Origin: an uncultured Clostridia bacterium
GTDB lineage: Bacteria; Bacillota; Clostridia; Lachnospirales; Anaerotignaceae
DNA length: 64,000 nucleotides
NCBI GenBank assembly: GCA_944377425.1
Contig: CALWEX010000055.1
Span: forward strand, 1-64,000
Reading direction: 5' to 3'
Both the position numbers and the translations under genes were made by a program. The notes under the pieces were generated by a model, which saw only the letters and a list, made by a program, of their open reading frames with translations, made no database searches and was not told the DNA's origin. Shown piece after piece: positions 15,994 to 24,826 of this stretch; position 1 is the stretch's first letter; every line of letters begins with the position of its first letter.

Positions 15994-16260
15994 TTATAAT
16001 TCCGGCTCAAAGCAGTCATCATCGCTGAAATACTCATCTGTTTCATTATCAAGCATTTTACCAGCTATTTTTGAAATTGCTGGTATTGATGTTATTATAA
16101 ACACAAAAACAGCAGCAACAGAAACAGCCTTTTTACTTCTTTCTGGAATATTAAGACCCAAAAGAATACTTAATGCGCCTATGCAGCCCATAAGCAATGT
16201 AACATCTGTACCATTAACGGAATTAATGCCTTTTAATATTTTTCTGAAAAGTTTTTCCAT
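15994..16260 (-). CDS. small membrane protein of unknown function
   Basis: An 88-residue protein from ATG at 16260 (AGGAGG upstream). A short basic N-terminus is followed by two hydrophobic segments (about 18-37 and 43-65) and a strongly acidic C-terminal tail (DNETDEYFSDDDCFEPEL). Not recognised. It stands alone between the tRNA promoter and the LarA-like operon. Confidence 0.6.
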   Translation of the reverse strand: MEKLFRKILKGINSVNGTDVTLLMGCIGALSILLGLNIPERSKKAVSVAAVFVFIITSIPAISKIAGKMLDNETDEYFSDDDCFEPEL

Positions 16261-16341
16261 AATACCTGCCTCCTCTCGAATAAATATATTATACAACATA
16301 ACCCAACAGAATTAAAGCATAAAAGCATTGAGCCAAATTAA

Positions 16342-16387
16342 AAAACAGGCGATAGACATATTTCATAATATGCATACCGCCTGTTTT
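16342..16387. terminator. terminator of the LarA-like operon
   Basis: Arms AAAACAGGCG (16342-16351) and CGCCTGTTTT (16378-16387), with a partly paired AT-rich middle; leftward transcripts end in TTTTTT. Confidence 0.85.
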
Positions 16388-16405
16388 AGTTATACAAAAA
16401 ACGTA

Positions 16406-17659
16406 TTAATTTTTAAGCACACCGTTTTCATCAAACTCTATGCTTACATTCTCGTCTAAAAGCTCTACTTTATCCTTAATTTCGCTGTAAATGCTCTCAG
16501 AAACAAGCATAGTGCCTATGTTAAGTGTATTATCAATAATCATTACCCTTGCATTTTCATGCTCTACAGCGCCTATTGTGGCAAAAGCTACATCTATTGA
16601 TTCCTTTTCAGTATTAAAATGAACAGGAACTCTGCCTCTTTCAAGGAATGTTGTTGTTACAAGGTTAGAATACATAGCCTCATAATCAATGGAATCAACA
16701 AGTTTTTTAACTGTTAAATCAGCAAGTCCAATGCCAAGGGCATTGCCATAAGACGCGTTTGAAAGCCTTAAAGCCACTAATTTTTTAACAGACGGATAAT
16801 CTGGCTCCACTTCTCCAAATATCTTCATTCGGCCTATTACCTTTGTGTCCATGCCTGTACCGCTGTACTGCTTGCCCATTTCCTTAACTATAAGTATGTC
16901 TATATCTCTGCAAGGAAGTGATGGTACAAGAGAATTGGAGAGCTCAAGCATTTTAGCGTCTTCTTCAATAAAGTTTTCTCTTTTAACGGCTTTAAGCACT
17001 GATGTTTCCTCATGTGCGTTTTCAACTATGCATAAGCCACCCAAAATAGGCGCTTTTTCTAATATAACCTCGGCTGTTTCAGGTATAGTTTTGCCAAGGC
17101 CGTTTGTATGCATGGCGCTTGCGCCCTTTTGCTTGCCTAAGCCTACAGAAAGCATTTTAACAATACCGCTTTCGTTTTTAGCTGTAAAGTCAGTATGTCT
17201 TTTAACACGGTTTACAACTATAACACCGTCAGACTCATAAGCATTTTTATCAAAATGCACTTCAACGCCGCTTTTTGTTTTGCCAAGCACAACTGTTTCC
17301 ATAGAAGAACGTATAGGACATCCCATTGCTTCTTCGCTTACGCCAAACTTTTCGCATACATGTTTCTGTCCTTCAGCTGTAGCGCCGCCATGGCTGCCCA
17401 TTGCTGGTATAATAAATGGTTTGCCGCCATTATCTTTTACATAATCAACAGCAGCCTTAATAATTTTGTCTATATTATTTATTCCCCTGCTTCCGCATGT
17501 AATGCCTATCTGCGCTTCTGGCTTAATTTTATCTTTAAGTCCTATTAAATCAAACTGTTTGTAAACCTCGCTTTTTATATCTGCAACCTTGTCGTTAGCA
17601 AAATGCTGTTTAATGCGGTACATTTTAGGATAAACCGCATTTTCTTTAACAAAACTCAT
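16406..17659 (-). CDS. LarA-like nickel-pincer cofactor-dependent isomerase homologue (DUF2088)
   Basis: A 417-residue relative of lactate racemase LarA. ATG at 17659 fits the AAAGGA site better than the one at 17668. Family marks are PAMGSHGGATAEGQ, PIRSSMETVVLG, NRVKRHTDF and MLSVGLGKQKGASAMH, with His residues in HTDF and AMHTNG as possible cofactor or catalytic positions. LarA homologues racemise or epimerise 2-hydroxyacids using a nickel-pincer nucleotide built by LarB, LarC and LarE, none of which is in the window. The substrate is unknown; the two genes upstream probably belong to the same pathway. Confidence 0.78.
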   Translation of the reverse strand: MSFVKENAVYPKMYRIKQHFANDKVADIKSEVYKQFDLIGLKDKIKPEAQIGITCGSRGINNIDKIIKAAVDYVKDNGGKPFIIPAMGSHGGATAEGQKHVCEKFGVSEEAMGCPIRSSMETVVLGKTKSGVEVHFDKNAYESDGVIVVNRVKRHTDFTAKNESGIVKMLSVGLGKQKGASAMHTNGLGKTIPETAEVILEKAPILGGLCIVENAHEETSVLKAVKRENFIEEDAKMLELSNSLVPSLPCRDIDILIVKEMGKQYSGTGMDTKVIGRMKIFGEVEPDYPSVKKLVALRLSNASYGNALGIGLADLTVKKLVDSIDYEAMYSNLVTTTFLERGRVPVHFNTEKESIDVAFATIGAVEHENARVMIIDNTLNIGTMLVSESIYSEIKDKVELLDENVSIEFDENGVLKN

Positions 17660-17708
17660 TACAACCATTCCTTTTCAATGTAAGTAATAAAATTCCCCAT
17701 ATAAACAA

Positions 17709-17833
17709 GCATGGGCCTTTAAGCTATTATTTCGCATTCTTAAAGCCCCATGCAATTATTTAACCGCCAAAATTATCTATTAAACACCGTAACCATACCA
17801 CACACACTAAACATAAGAGTAATGTTGGCGGTT
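17709..17833 (-). other. two inverted repeats between operon genes
   Basis: The 186-nt gap holds GCATGGGCCTTTAAG/CTTAAAGCCCCATGC (17709-17723/17739-17753; one mismatch) and AACCGCCAA/TTGGCGGTT (17762-17770/17825-17833; 54-nt loop). Neither is followed by a clean U-tract on the minus strand, so they may be an RNA processing, stability or attenuation structure between the second and third genes of the unit. Confidence 0.6.
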
Positions 17834-17845
17834 TTTTAACTAAAA

Positions 17846-18868
17846 TCAAATTTCTATTGTTGTTTCTTTAATAAGGTCAGGAACATTGTATTTTGTTCCG
17901 TCAACAACACCAGGGATAATCTCGTCAGCTTTAGCAATTATTTCTTCTGGAGTAAGTATATCAACTTTTTCTTTCATCCATTCTTTTGTAAAGCCAACAC
18001 TTGCAAGCTCCTCAAAAGCTCTATCTGTAATGTTGTCCATATCAATTTCAACACCCATGCTTCTTGCTACTGAAAGAACTGCTGGTGAAGCACCTACTGT
18101 TCTACCAGGTATGCATCCTGCTTCAAGACATTTAATAATGTTTTCAGCAAGAACAGCTTTGTCTGCAACAATGCAAGGAATGTGAGCCTTAAGAGTCTGA
18201 GCATAAGGACCGCTGCCATGAGCTGTTTCGCCTGCTGGGAACTGTCTTGTAGGGAATACACGACCGAATTTTTCTGGCATAATCATACCTATACCTACAG
18301 ATATAATGCCGCCTGTCATACCAAGTACAACTTTGCCGTTTCTAATAATCTGCTGCTGGCCAAGTATAGGAAGAAGTATTTCCTCCATAGTAACAATATT
18401 CATCATTTCTGTAGCTGAGTTATTGTTGCTGGCTCTACCTGAAATACATACATTATGAACAGGTATAATCTTTGTAGCAGGGTCTGGACCTCTGAAAAGT
18501 CTTTTTCCTGGATAATTTTTCTTCCACTGAATAAGGTGTGGTTCTTCTTTAATAAGCTCCTCAGAATATGGCATTTCAGCCATTTCGAGGTAACCAAAAT
18601 CATGGTTCATTTTACCTTTGTCAGCAGCTGCCATAAATCTAACAGTACCTTCAACCATAACGCCATCGCTTGTTGTAGTAACAACATCAGGGTCAAATAT
18701 ATTCATACCAACAGGTCCGTCAACAGTTTTTGCAACAGCCTCAAAAGCCTGTCTTGGTGTAATGCCTGCGGCTTTAACTTCTCTGTAATCTATAAATGCA
18801 ATATTAAGTGGGACATACTTTCCTTCAAGCATTCCCTCAGGTATCATTTTATATGTTAATTTAGCCAT
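17846..18868 (-). CDS. unrecognised conserved protein, partner of the LarA-like enzyme
   Basis: A 340-residue soluble protein starting MAKLTYKMIPEGMLEGKYVP, with GGGAGG before the ATG. It contains a Gly-rich segment (VLGMTGGIISVGIGMIMPE), a motif-like FPTRQFPAGETAHGSGPYAQ and LEAGCIPGRTVGASPAVLS, which look like active-site or cofactor loops of an enzyme. No family comes to mind. It sits between a 126-residue protein and the LarA homologue in one unit, so a role in the same hydroxyacid or related metabolism is inferred only from context. Confidence 0.65.
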   Translation of the reverse strand: MAKLTYKMIPEGMLEGKYVPLNIAFIDYREVKAAGITPRQAFEAVAKTVDGPVGMNIFDPDVVTTTSDGVMVEGTVRFMAAADKGKMNHDFGYLEMAEMPYSEELIKEEPHLIQWKKNYPGKRLFRGPDPATKIIPVHNVCISGRASNNNSATEMMNIVTMEEILLPILGQQQIIRNGKVVLGMTGGIISVGIGMIMPEKFGRVFPTRQFPAGETAHGSGPYAQTLKAHIPCIVADKAVLAENIIKCLEAGCIPGRTVGASPAVLSVARSMGVEIDMDNITDRAFEELASVGFTKEWMKEKVDILTPEEIIAKADEIIPGVVDGTKYNVPDLIKETTIEI

Positions 18869-18887
18869 TTTAAGTACCTCCCTTAAA

Positions 18888-19268
18888 TCAGTGTCTGCCA
18901 ATGCCAGGTCTTCTGTCTTCTATATCATCACAGTCAAGAAGATAAGCTTCTTCTGTAGGATGAAGTATATTAAGCACTTCAAGAATAGCGCTTTTTGTTT
19001 TGCCGTCTTTATCAATGCCTTTAATAATAACTGTATGCATAGTTTCAGGCACACGAGGTATAACTTGGAATTCTATTCTTTCAACGCCGTCTTTCATAGT
19101 CATTTCCCTAACGGCGTGCTCAATACGACCAGTTCTTAATGACTGCATTTTAGCTGATGTAAGGTTTTCAAGTCCTCTAATTTTAATCTGCTTAGGGTTT
19201 GGGCTTTCTTCTGAAGCAACCCTCATTTTTTCAAGGAACTCAGGTAATTTTGTGTGCATTAATTTCAT
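18888..19268 (-). CDS. unrecognised 126-residue protein, first gene of the LarA-like unit
   Basis: Starts MKLMHTKLPEFLEKMRVASE (ATG at 19268, AAAGGGTG upstream). The middle is a set of amphipathic strands (RIEFQVIPRVPETMHTVIIKG) and the C-terminus is acidic, ending DDIEDRRPGIGRH. No membrane segment. Its stop is 19 nt before the next start, so the two are co-translated neighbours and may be subunits of one enzyme. Function unknown. Confidence 0.65.
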   Translation of the reverse strand: MKLMHTKLPEFLEKMRVASEESPNPKQIKIRGLENLTSAKMQSLRTGRIEHAVREMTMKDGVERIEFQVIPRVPETMHTVIIKGIDKDGKTKSAILEVLNILHPTEEAYLLDCDDIEDRRPGIGRH

Positions 19269-19323
19269 ATTAAACACCCTTTCTGCTGTCCACAGCGATA
19301 TTACAATAAAAAGCAAAACGTAA

Positions 19324-19337
19324 TTCGTATATACGAA
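19324..19337. promoter_or_regulatory. perfect 14-bp palindrome, candidate operator
   Basis: TTCGTATATACGAA lies in the leader about 20-35 nt downstream of the predicted start of transcription and 56 nt before the first gene. Such a site suits a dimeric repressor blocking transcription, perhaps one sensing the substrate of the LarA-like unit. Confidence 0.6.
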
Positions 19338-19364
19338 CAATACATATCCTTAAATACATTGTAA

Positions 19365-19393
19365 ATAATAACAGACCATTTTAAATAAGTCAA
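19365..19393 (-). promoter_or_regulatory. promoter of the LarA-like unit
   Basis: Minus strand TTGACT (19393-19388), 17 nt, TATTAT (19370-19365). Confidence 0.78.
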
Positions 19394-19703
19394 TGAATTT
19401 TTTTATATTTTTTGCGAAAAAGCTTTAATATTCAAGGTTTATTGACATATACAAAATAAACAAAAGTTTTATATAAAAATACCTGATTTTATTGTCTTAA
19501 AATCACCAGTCTGACCGCTTTACCACCATTCCAGAAATTTTATGTTCAATTTTTGTACTTAAAAGCATACAATAATTGTATATTTTAAGTTTTTATTTTT
19601 AATTTTTAAACAGTATTTGCCTTTAAAAATAAAGAATTTCAAATTAATTTTCTAATATTTTAAATTTATAAAATAGATATTTTTAAAATCAATTAAGTTT
19701 GGC
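19394..19703. other. intergenic AT-rich region
   Basis: About 310 nt between the promoter of the LarA-like unit and the terminator of the metallopeptidase genes. No gene, repeat or RNA structure could be recognised. Confidence 0.5.
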
Positions 19704-19764
19704 AAAAAAATACGGAGTTATAAAAAGAAATATATTTATATATCTTCCCAATAACTCCGTTTTA
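19704..19764. terminator. terminator of the metallopeptidase pair
   Basis: Arms ACGGAGTTAT (19712-19721) and ATAACTCCGT (19751-19760); leftward transcripts run into TATTTTTTTG. Confidence 0.8.
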
Positions 19765-19786
19765 ATTCTAATGAAATTTATCTTTA

Positions 19787-20503
19787 TTAAATACCGTCTT
19801 TGTAACGTGTATCCATTGCTTTTTTTAATTCTTTCCAGTTAGGCACATATTTTTCAAGTAACCTGTAAAAATCCTTTCCGTGGTTTTTAACTTTAAAATG
19901 CACTAGCTCATGGGCTGCTACCTGCCTTATGCAATCAATATCAGTTTTAATAAGCTGTAAATTAAGTGTAATAACAGATGTTTTTATATTGCACGTTCCC
20001 CAGCGAGTTTTCATGTTTCTTATATTAAGCTTTGGTTCAGGTATGCCTTCGCATTTTATTTTTTGGTACATTTCGTTTAAAACCGATGAGAATATATCAT
20101 AAGCTTTTTCTTTTAAAAACTGTAAATAATAGCTTTTTAAAACATCACTTTCAGAACTGCTTGAGTGTATAACAACATTTTCGCCTTCAATATCAACACT
20201 GTTTTCATTACTGTTTACTACCTTAACAACATACTGATTGCCTAATATAAAAACATTTTTTCCGTCGTAAATCTTGTCATCAGGCTTTGTAAGGTTATAT
20301 CTTTCTATTTCGGCCATGTTCCGCAGTATCCAGTCAGCCTTTGACTCAACAAAGTCTGTAACACACTTAATAGGTGTTTTTTCAGATGCCGAAACGGTTA
20401 TTAAACACTTCTCATTAATATGAATGTTTATATTCTTAACTTTTTTTCTTATAAGGTTATACTCTACAGGTATACCCATGTAATTAAAAGAGTGAATACT
20501 CAC
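19787..20503 (-). CDS. YgjP/SprT-like zinc metallopeptidase (DUF45)
   Basis: A 238-residue soluble protein with the zinc-binding HELVHFKVKNHGKDFYRLL motif (HEXXH plus downstream His) near residue 200, and the preceding MKTRWGTCN segment characteristic of the YgjP/WLM group. Translation starts at GTG inside the end of the M16 peptidase gene (GTGA overlap), so the two are coupled. Natural substrate unknown. Confidence 0.88.
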   Translation of the reverse strand: MSIHSFNYMGIPVEYNLIRKKVKNINIHINEKCLITVSASEKTPIKCVTDFVESKADWILRNMAEIERYNLTKPDDKIYDGKNVFILGNQYVVKVVNSNENSVDIEGENVVIHSSSSESDVLKSYYLQFLKEKAYDIFSSVLNEMYQKIKCEGIPEPKLNIRNMKTRWGTCNIKTSVITLNLQLIKTDIDCIRQVAAHELVHFKVKNHGKDFYRLLEKYVPNWKELKKAMDTRYKDGI

Positions 20504-23397
20504 AATATCTCACCTGCTATTAAATTCCTAATACTATCATAGTAGCTGCCGCTGTTTTCAATAATGCTTTTGCTTCCTATAGTTACACTTGCGGCATTGT
20601 TCATAGCCTCGTCAAAAATATCAGCACACAATAAAATGTCTTTGCTTCCGGCTGACAAAATCTCATCTCTTGATTTCTGAACCATATCCTGACTTATTTT
20701 CTGCATATACCTTAAAGCCGCTGTTTCTATTTTATCAGAACAGCTCTTAGGCCTGTCAATATCATTTATGGCTCCTAATATAAATTTATCAATATCTATA
20801 TTGCCGCATGCTTGTCTTAAAAAATTACCAGTCATGTTGTAAGCTTCAAAAGTTTTAACAGTGTTAGGGTCTCTGTATGAATAGGCGTAAATACTGCCGT
20901 TTCTGAGCATAGCGCACCCTGCACCATATGCGCCGTTTTTAACACGGACTTGGTTCCATAAATACTCGGTATTAATTATATTTCTTACTACATTCATTGC
21001 CCCACTGTAGCTATGTCCCAGCAAAGCAAAGTCCGCGCCTTTAGCGTTATAAACTATTTTAGAACTATTTGTAACGGCTTCTTTAAATATTTTTGAAGCA
21101 AAATCAAATTTAAACCTGTCCTTTTTACCTTCAGGAAGAATTTTATTAAGTTTTGAATACAAGTCAATGCTTTTTTCATTGTTCTTTTTGTCCCACAAAG
21201 TACATAATACAAAGTTATCTTTGGTTATTACAGCCTTATATGTTTCTAAAAGCTTTTGTGCCGTATACTCAATATTTTTTTCGGCCTTAATAACAAAATC
21301 ATTAAATGCTATGCCCTTAACCATTTCTTTATATGCCGAAGCTGGACGGATATAAGAAAGCGCCCTCAATACAGAATATGAATGACCATTTTCGCTTATA
21401 ACAGTTTCATTGCGCATTATAAGCTCACGAATTATCTTTTTAAGACTTTCAACTTTGGTAAAATCACTGTTTACCATAATTTCCTCAAAAAGCTCAAAAA
21501 GTTTTTGCCTGTTTCTTTCCAAAGCCTTGCCGTTAATGGCTAAAACCGGCCTTAAACCTTCCGGTGACTCATATATATCCACAGTTGAATATATTCCGCC
21601 TGTATTCATGTCCATTTCAGACGGAAGAGCCTCATAGCTGTATTTTTTAGTATCTATCTTGCATAACACTTTTGCCAATAAGCCGGCATAAGGTATCATG
21701 TCCTGCGGCAGGCAGTTTAAATCAAACATTATTTTTATATACTCAATAGAATTAGTGTCATCAAATACACTTATTCCATTTTCATATTCAACACTGTTTA
21801 ATGGCTCTGATTTTTTTTCAACCTCGTTTACGGATATAAAAGGTATTTTATTTAAGTTTTCTTCGCTTTCTTCTGAGTCCTGATATTCTTTTAATTCTTC
21901 TGTGTCTTTAATAAGCTTTTCAATTTGCTCATGGCTTAAACTCTCTTTAAATTTTTTAAGCTCTTCTTCTGTACGCCTGTCTATTTCCGCCTGAAGCCCC
22001 TCTTGCGCCTTAATTACTGTATATGAAAAGTGGCTGTTATTAATAAGGTACTCCTTGATTAAATTTTCAAAGAACCCATTATCGACATTATTTCTTATTT
22101 CATCAAAATACTTCCACATTTTAATGCTTTCAACAGGGTCTTTTCCATGAAGGTAACCGTACATCATACGCATACCATAAGCCAAACCTTTAGGCTTGTA
22201 GCCAAAATCTGCTTCTCTTAATAAAAACTCAATGTAATTAATGGCAGAAACAGCAAGATTTTTGTCTATACCATTTTGAGCCAATTCTTTGAGCTTTTCT
22301 GTTATTAAATCCTTAAATTTAAACCTGTCCTCATAACGGCACTTTTTTCCTACTATATTAAGTGTCATCTGGTAAGTTGAATTATCAAACCAGCCTTCCA
22401 AATCCCCGCATAAACTACTTTCAACAGCGGCTTTTTTAACCGGTGAGCCGTTGGTTTCAAAAAGAATATAGCTTAATATCTCCATACCAAACTGAAGAAG
22501 AATGTCCGTTGACTTACCAGTGCAGTAATTAAGCGAAAAATAGCTATCTTTTAAATCCTTAACTCTTTCAATAACGGAATATAAAGCTTCATCGTATTCC
22601 TTGTATGGTTTATTTACTTCATTAATAATAATTTCCTGTTCTGATTTTTTATAATTACACAGATATTCCTCATCTAAGAATTTCAGATATTTTTCAATAT
22701 CCATATCTCCGTATAAATAAATGTAGCTGTTTGACGGATAGTAATATTTATTATAAAAATCTTTAAAACCCTGATATGTTAAATCAGTAATTTTATCTGG
22801 GTCTCCCCCTGACTCATAACCATAAGGCGTAAAACCAAAAAGACTTCTTGATGCGCAGTTTTCCAAAACTCTCTCCGGCTGAGAAAGAGCACCTTTCATC
22901 TCGTTAAACACAACACCGTTATATTTAATTTCGCCTTGAGCACTTTCCAGCTCGTAATGCCAACCTTCCTGTTTAAATATTTTTTCTTCTTTTAATACAT
23001 TAGGCTTAAAAACTGCATCAGCATAAACCCTTACTAAATTATCAAAATCCTTATCATTTACACTGGCAACAGGATACATTGTTTTATCTGAATAAGTAAG
23101 GGCATTAAGATAAGTGTTAAGAGAGCCTTTTTCAAGCTCATTAAATGGGTCTTTTAAAGGATACTTTTCTGAGCCGCATAAAACGGAATGTTCCATAATA
23201 TGGGCAGTTCCGCAGTCATTTTCCGGCGGAGTTTTAAAGGAAATAAAAAACACCTTGTTTTTATCATCATTTTGGGCGTAAAATAATCTGGCGCCGCTTT
23301 TTTCATGCATAAAAACATGGCATAAAGAATTTATATCATCAACATTTTCTGTTTTTATAAGTTTAAATCCAAAATAAATTTCATCTTTTTTAAACAC
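20500..23397 (-). CDS. M16C insulinase-family peptidase (PreP-like)
   Basis: A 965-residue peptidase of the presequence-protease type, which degrades short peptides inside a closed chamber made of two halves. The inverted zinc motif HIMEH is at residues 66-70, followed by SVLCGSEKYPLKDPF and, about 75 residues further, the third ligand in VVFNEMKGALSQPE. The middle contains a coiled, Glu-rich hinge (about 440-510). Length is normal for the group. GGAGG precedes the ATG. Confidence 0.93.
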   Translation of the reverse strand: MFKKDEIYFGFKLIKTENVDDINSLCHVFMHEKSGARLFYAQNDDKNKVFFISFKTPPENDCGTAHIMEHSVLCGSEKYPLKDPFNELEKGSLNTYLNALTYSDKTMYPVASVNDKDFDNLVRVYADAVFKPNVLKEEKIFKQEGWHYELESAQGEIKYNGVVFNEMKGALSQPERVLENCASRSLFGFTPYGYESGGDPDKITDLTYQGFKDFYNKYYYPSNSYIYLYGDMDIEKYLKFLDEEYLCNYKKSEQEIIINEVNKPYKEYDEALYSVIERVKDLKDSYFSLNYCTGKSTDILLQFGMEILSYILFETNGSPVKKAAVESSLCGDLEGWFDNSTYQMTLNIVGKKCRYEDRFKFKDLITEKLKELAQNGIDKNLAVSAINYIEFLLREADFGYKPKGLAYGMRMMYGYLHGKDPVESIKMWKYFDEIRNNVDNGFFENLIKEYLINNSHFSYTVIKAQEGLQAEIDRRTEEELKKFKESLSHEQIEKLIKDTEELKEYQDSEESEENLNKIPFISVNEVEKKSEPLNSVEYENGISVFDDTNSIEYIKIMFDLNCLPQDMIPYAGLLAKVLCKIDTKKYSYEALPSEMDMNTGGIYSTVDIYESPEGLRPVLAINGKALERNRQKLFELFEEIMVNSDFTKVESLKKIIRELIMRNETVISENGHSYSVLRALSYIRPASAYKEMVKGIAFNDFVIKAEKNIEYTAQKLLETYKAVITKDNFVLCTLWDKKNNEKSIDLYSKLNKILPEGKKDRFKFDFASKIFKEAVTNSSKIVYNAKGADFALLGHSYSGAMNVVRNIINTEYLWNQVRVKNGAYGAGCAMLRNGSIYAYSYRDPNTVKTFEAYNMTGNFLRQACGNIDIDKFILGAINDIDRPKSCSDKIETAALRYMQKISQDMVQKSRDEILSAGSKDILLCADIFDEAMNNAASVTIGSKSIIENSGSYYDSIRNLIAGEIL

Positions 23398-23601
23398 CAG
23401 TTAAGTTCCTCCTTTAATTGCTGTTTACATTATTATATACCAAAGCACCTGTAAAATAAAGAATACTGTAAAAATTAAGATTTAAGGTTAAATAAAAATT
23501 TAACAATATATGTCTTGAAAAAATAATTTTTATGTACTACATTAAATTATGTACTTATGTTTTTCTATTAAAACAAAATATAAAAATATTGAATAAAAGT
23601 A

Positions 23602-23638
23602 TTGACATATAGGGTCATAATAAGTATAATAATTATCA
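23602..23638 (+). promoter_or_regulatory. consensus promoter with PerR-type operator
   Basis: TTGACA (23602-23607), 17 nt, TATAAT (23625-23630) is a perfect consensus. The 15-mer GTATAATAATTATCA (23624-23638) overlaps the -10 and matches the Bacillus PerR box TTATAATNATTATAA except at two positions, pointing to peroxide-responsive repression of the rubrerythrin gene. Confidence 0.75.
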
Positions 23639-23691
23639 GTTAATAATTATTGTCACTTAATCAAGTACATATATTCAAGGAGGATTATAAA

Positions 23692-24234
23692 ATGAAAAAA
23701 TTTGTTTGTTCAGTTTGCGGTTATGTTCATGAAGGTACAGAGGCTCCAGATTTCTGTCCAGTTTGCAAAGCTCCAAAGGAGAAATTCACAGAGCAGGTTG
23801 GCGAGCTTACATGGGCTGCTGAGCACGTTGTAGGTGTAGCACAGGGTTCAAGCGAAGACATCATGGCTGACCTTAGAGCAAACTTTGAAGGCGAGTGCAC
23901 AGAAGTTGGTATGTACCTTGCAATGGCAAGAGTAGCTCATAGAGAAGGTTATCCAGAAGTTGGTATGTATTATGAGAAAGCTGCTTACGAAGAGGCAGAG
24001 CATGCTGCTAAATTTGCAGAACTTCTTGGCGAAGTAGTAACAAATTCTACAAAGAAAAACCTTGAGCTTCGTATCGCTGCTGAAAACGGCGCTACAGCTG
24101 GTAAAACAGACCTTGCTAAGAGAGCAAAAGCTGCTAACCTTGACGCTATTCATGATACAGTACACGAAATGGCTCGTGACGAAGCTAGACATGGTAAAGC
24201 ATTCGAAGGTCTTTACAACAGATACTTCAAATAA
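23692..24234 (+). CDS. reverse rubrerythrin (peroxide/oxygen detoxification)
   Basis: A 180-residue protein with a rubredoxin domain at the N-terminus ([10 protein letters not shown] and FCPVCKAP giving two Cys pairs) and a four-helix diiron ferritin-like domain behind it ([42 protein letters not shown]). This order is the reverse of classical rubrerythrin and is typical of clostridial reverse rubrerythrins, which reduce hydrogen peroxide and oxygen with NADH via a reductase. AAGGAGG decides the ATG at 23692. Codon use is that of a highly expressed gene. Confidence 0.95.
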   Translation: MKKFVCSVCGYVHEGTEAPDFCPVCKAPKEKFTEQVGELTWAAEHVVGVAQGSSEDIMADLRANFEGECTEVGMYLAMARVAHREGYPEVGMYYEKAAYEEAEHAAKFAELLGEVVTNSTKKNLELRIAAENGATAGKTDLAKRAKAANLDAIHDTVHEMARDEARHGKAFEGLYNRYFK

Positions 24235-24253
24235 TTTAAAAGTCATAAAAATC

Positions 24254-24279
24254 GGGGTGCTTATGCACCCCTTATTTTT
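24254..24279 (+). terminator. terminator after rubrerythrin
   Basis: GGGGTGC (24254-24260), TTAT loop, GCACCCC (24265-24271), then TTATTTTTTT. Confidence 0.92.
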
Positions 24280-24337
24280 TTGAATTGAACTAAAATCCCA
24301 AATTATACACAAAGCCTATATCAATTTTATAAAACAC

Positions 24338-24376
24338 AAAAGGTATGAGAAAAATAAAAATTTACTCATACCTTTT
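24338..24376 (-). terminator. terminator of the leftward XRE gene
   Basis: Arms AAAAGGTATGAG (24338-24349) and CTCATACCTTTT (24365-24376); the right arm overlaps the stop codon of the regulator gene. Confidence 0.75.
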
Positions 24377-24699
24377 TATTTATTATCATTCAAACGATAA
24401 TCAACCAGCATTTCTATCATTTTATAATCCGACTCTGTTAAAAGCGAAATCTTGCTGGCTAAATTACCAAAATCATTATTTGTACGTTTACCAGTCAATA
24501 TATAGTCCGTACTTGTTTTGAGTATATCGCAAAGCTTTAAAAGATTTTCAATTTTTATAGCCTTGTTCCCTCTTTCTATGTTAGAAATCATTTGGATAGA
24601 TACGTTCATACGCTCGGCTATCTGCTCTTGGGTTAATTTCAATTCTTTTCGTCGTTCAACAATGCGGACACCAATTTTTTTCAAATCCTCTGTGTTCAT
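24376..24699 (-). CDS. XRE-family transcriptional regulator
   Basis: A 107-residue protein from ATG at 24699 (GGTGATGAG upstream). Residues about 8-65 are a canonical helix-turn-helix (LTQEQIAERMNVSIQMISNIERG). The C-terminal 35 residues form one helix, perhaps for dimerisation. It is divergent from a Cys-rich small protein, with a candidate operator between them, so it probably controls itself and that gene. Confidence 0.85.
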   Translation of the reverse strand: MNTEDLKKIGVRIVERRKELKLTQEQIAERMNVSIQMISNIERGNKAIKIENLLKLCDILKTSTDYILTGKRTNNDFGNLASKISLLTESDYKMIEMLVDYRLNDNK

Positions 24700-24737
24700 A
24701 TACTCATCACCCATCCTGTAGTTTTAGTATATGGTTT

Positions 24738-24763
24738 TTTAGGTTAATTTATAATCACCTAAA
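24738..24763. promoter_or_regulatory. candidate XRE operator in a divergent promoter region
   Basis: Arms TTTAGGT (24738-24744) and ACCTAAA (24757-24763) separated by 12 AT-rich bases. A second palindrome, ATCTATAGAT, lies at 24778-24787 just before a TATAAT (24789-24794) that could be the -10 for the rightward gene. Confidence 0.55.
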
Positions 24764-24826
24764 GATTTATATTATTAATCTATAGATGTATAATAATATA
24801 AATTATACTTAAAAGAGGTTTTGGTT

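Noticed and set aside
18455-18859. 134-residue frame opposite the LarA-like partner gene
   Set aside because: No ribosome site, and composition typical of an antisense shadow; the minus-strand gene has a good start and operon context.
23848-24312. 154-residue reading frame antisense to rubrerythrin
   Set aside because: It is a shadow of a highly biased gene: its composition is Ser/Cys/Phe-rich as expected for antisense frames, and it crosses the terminator.
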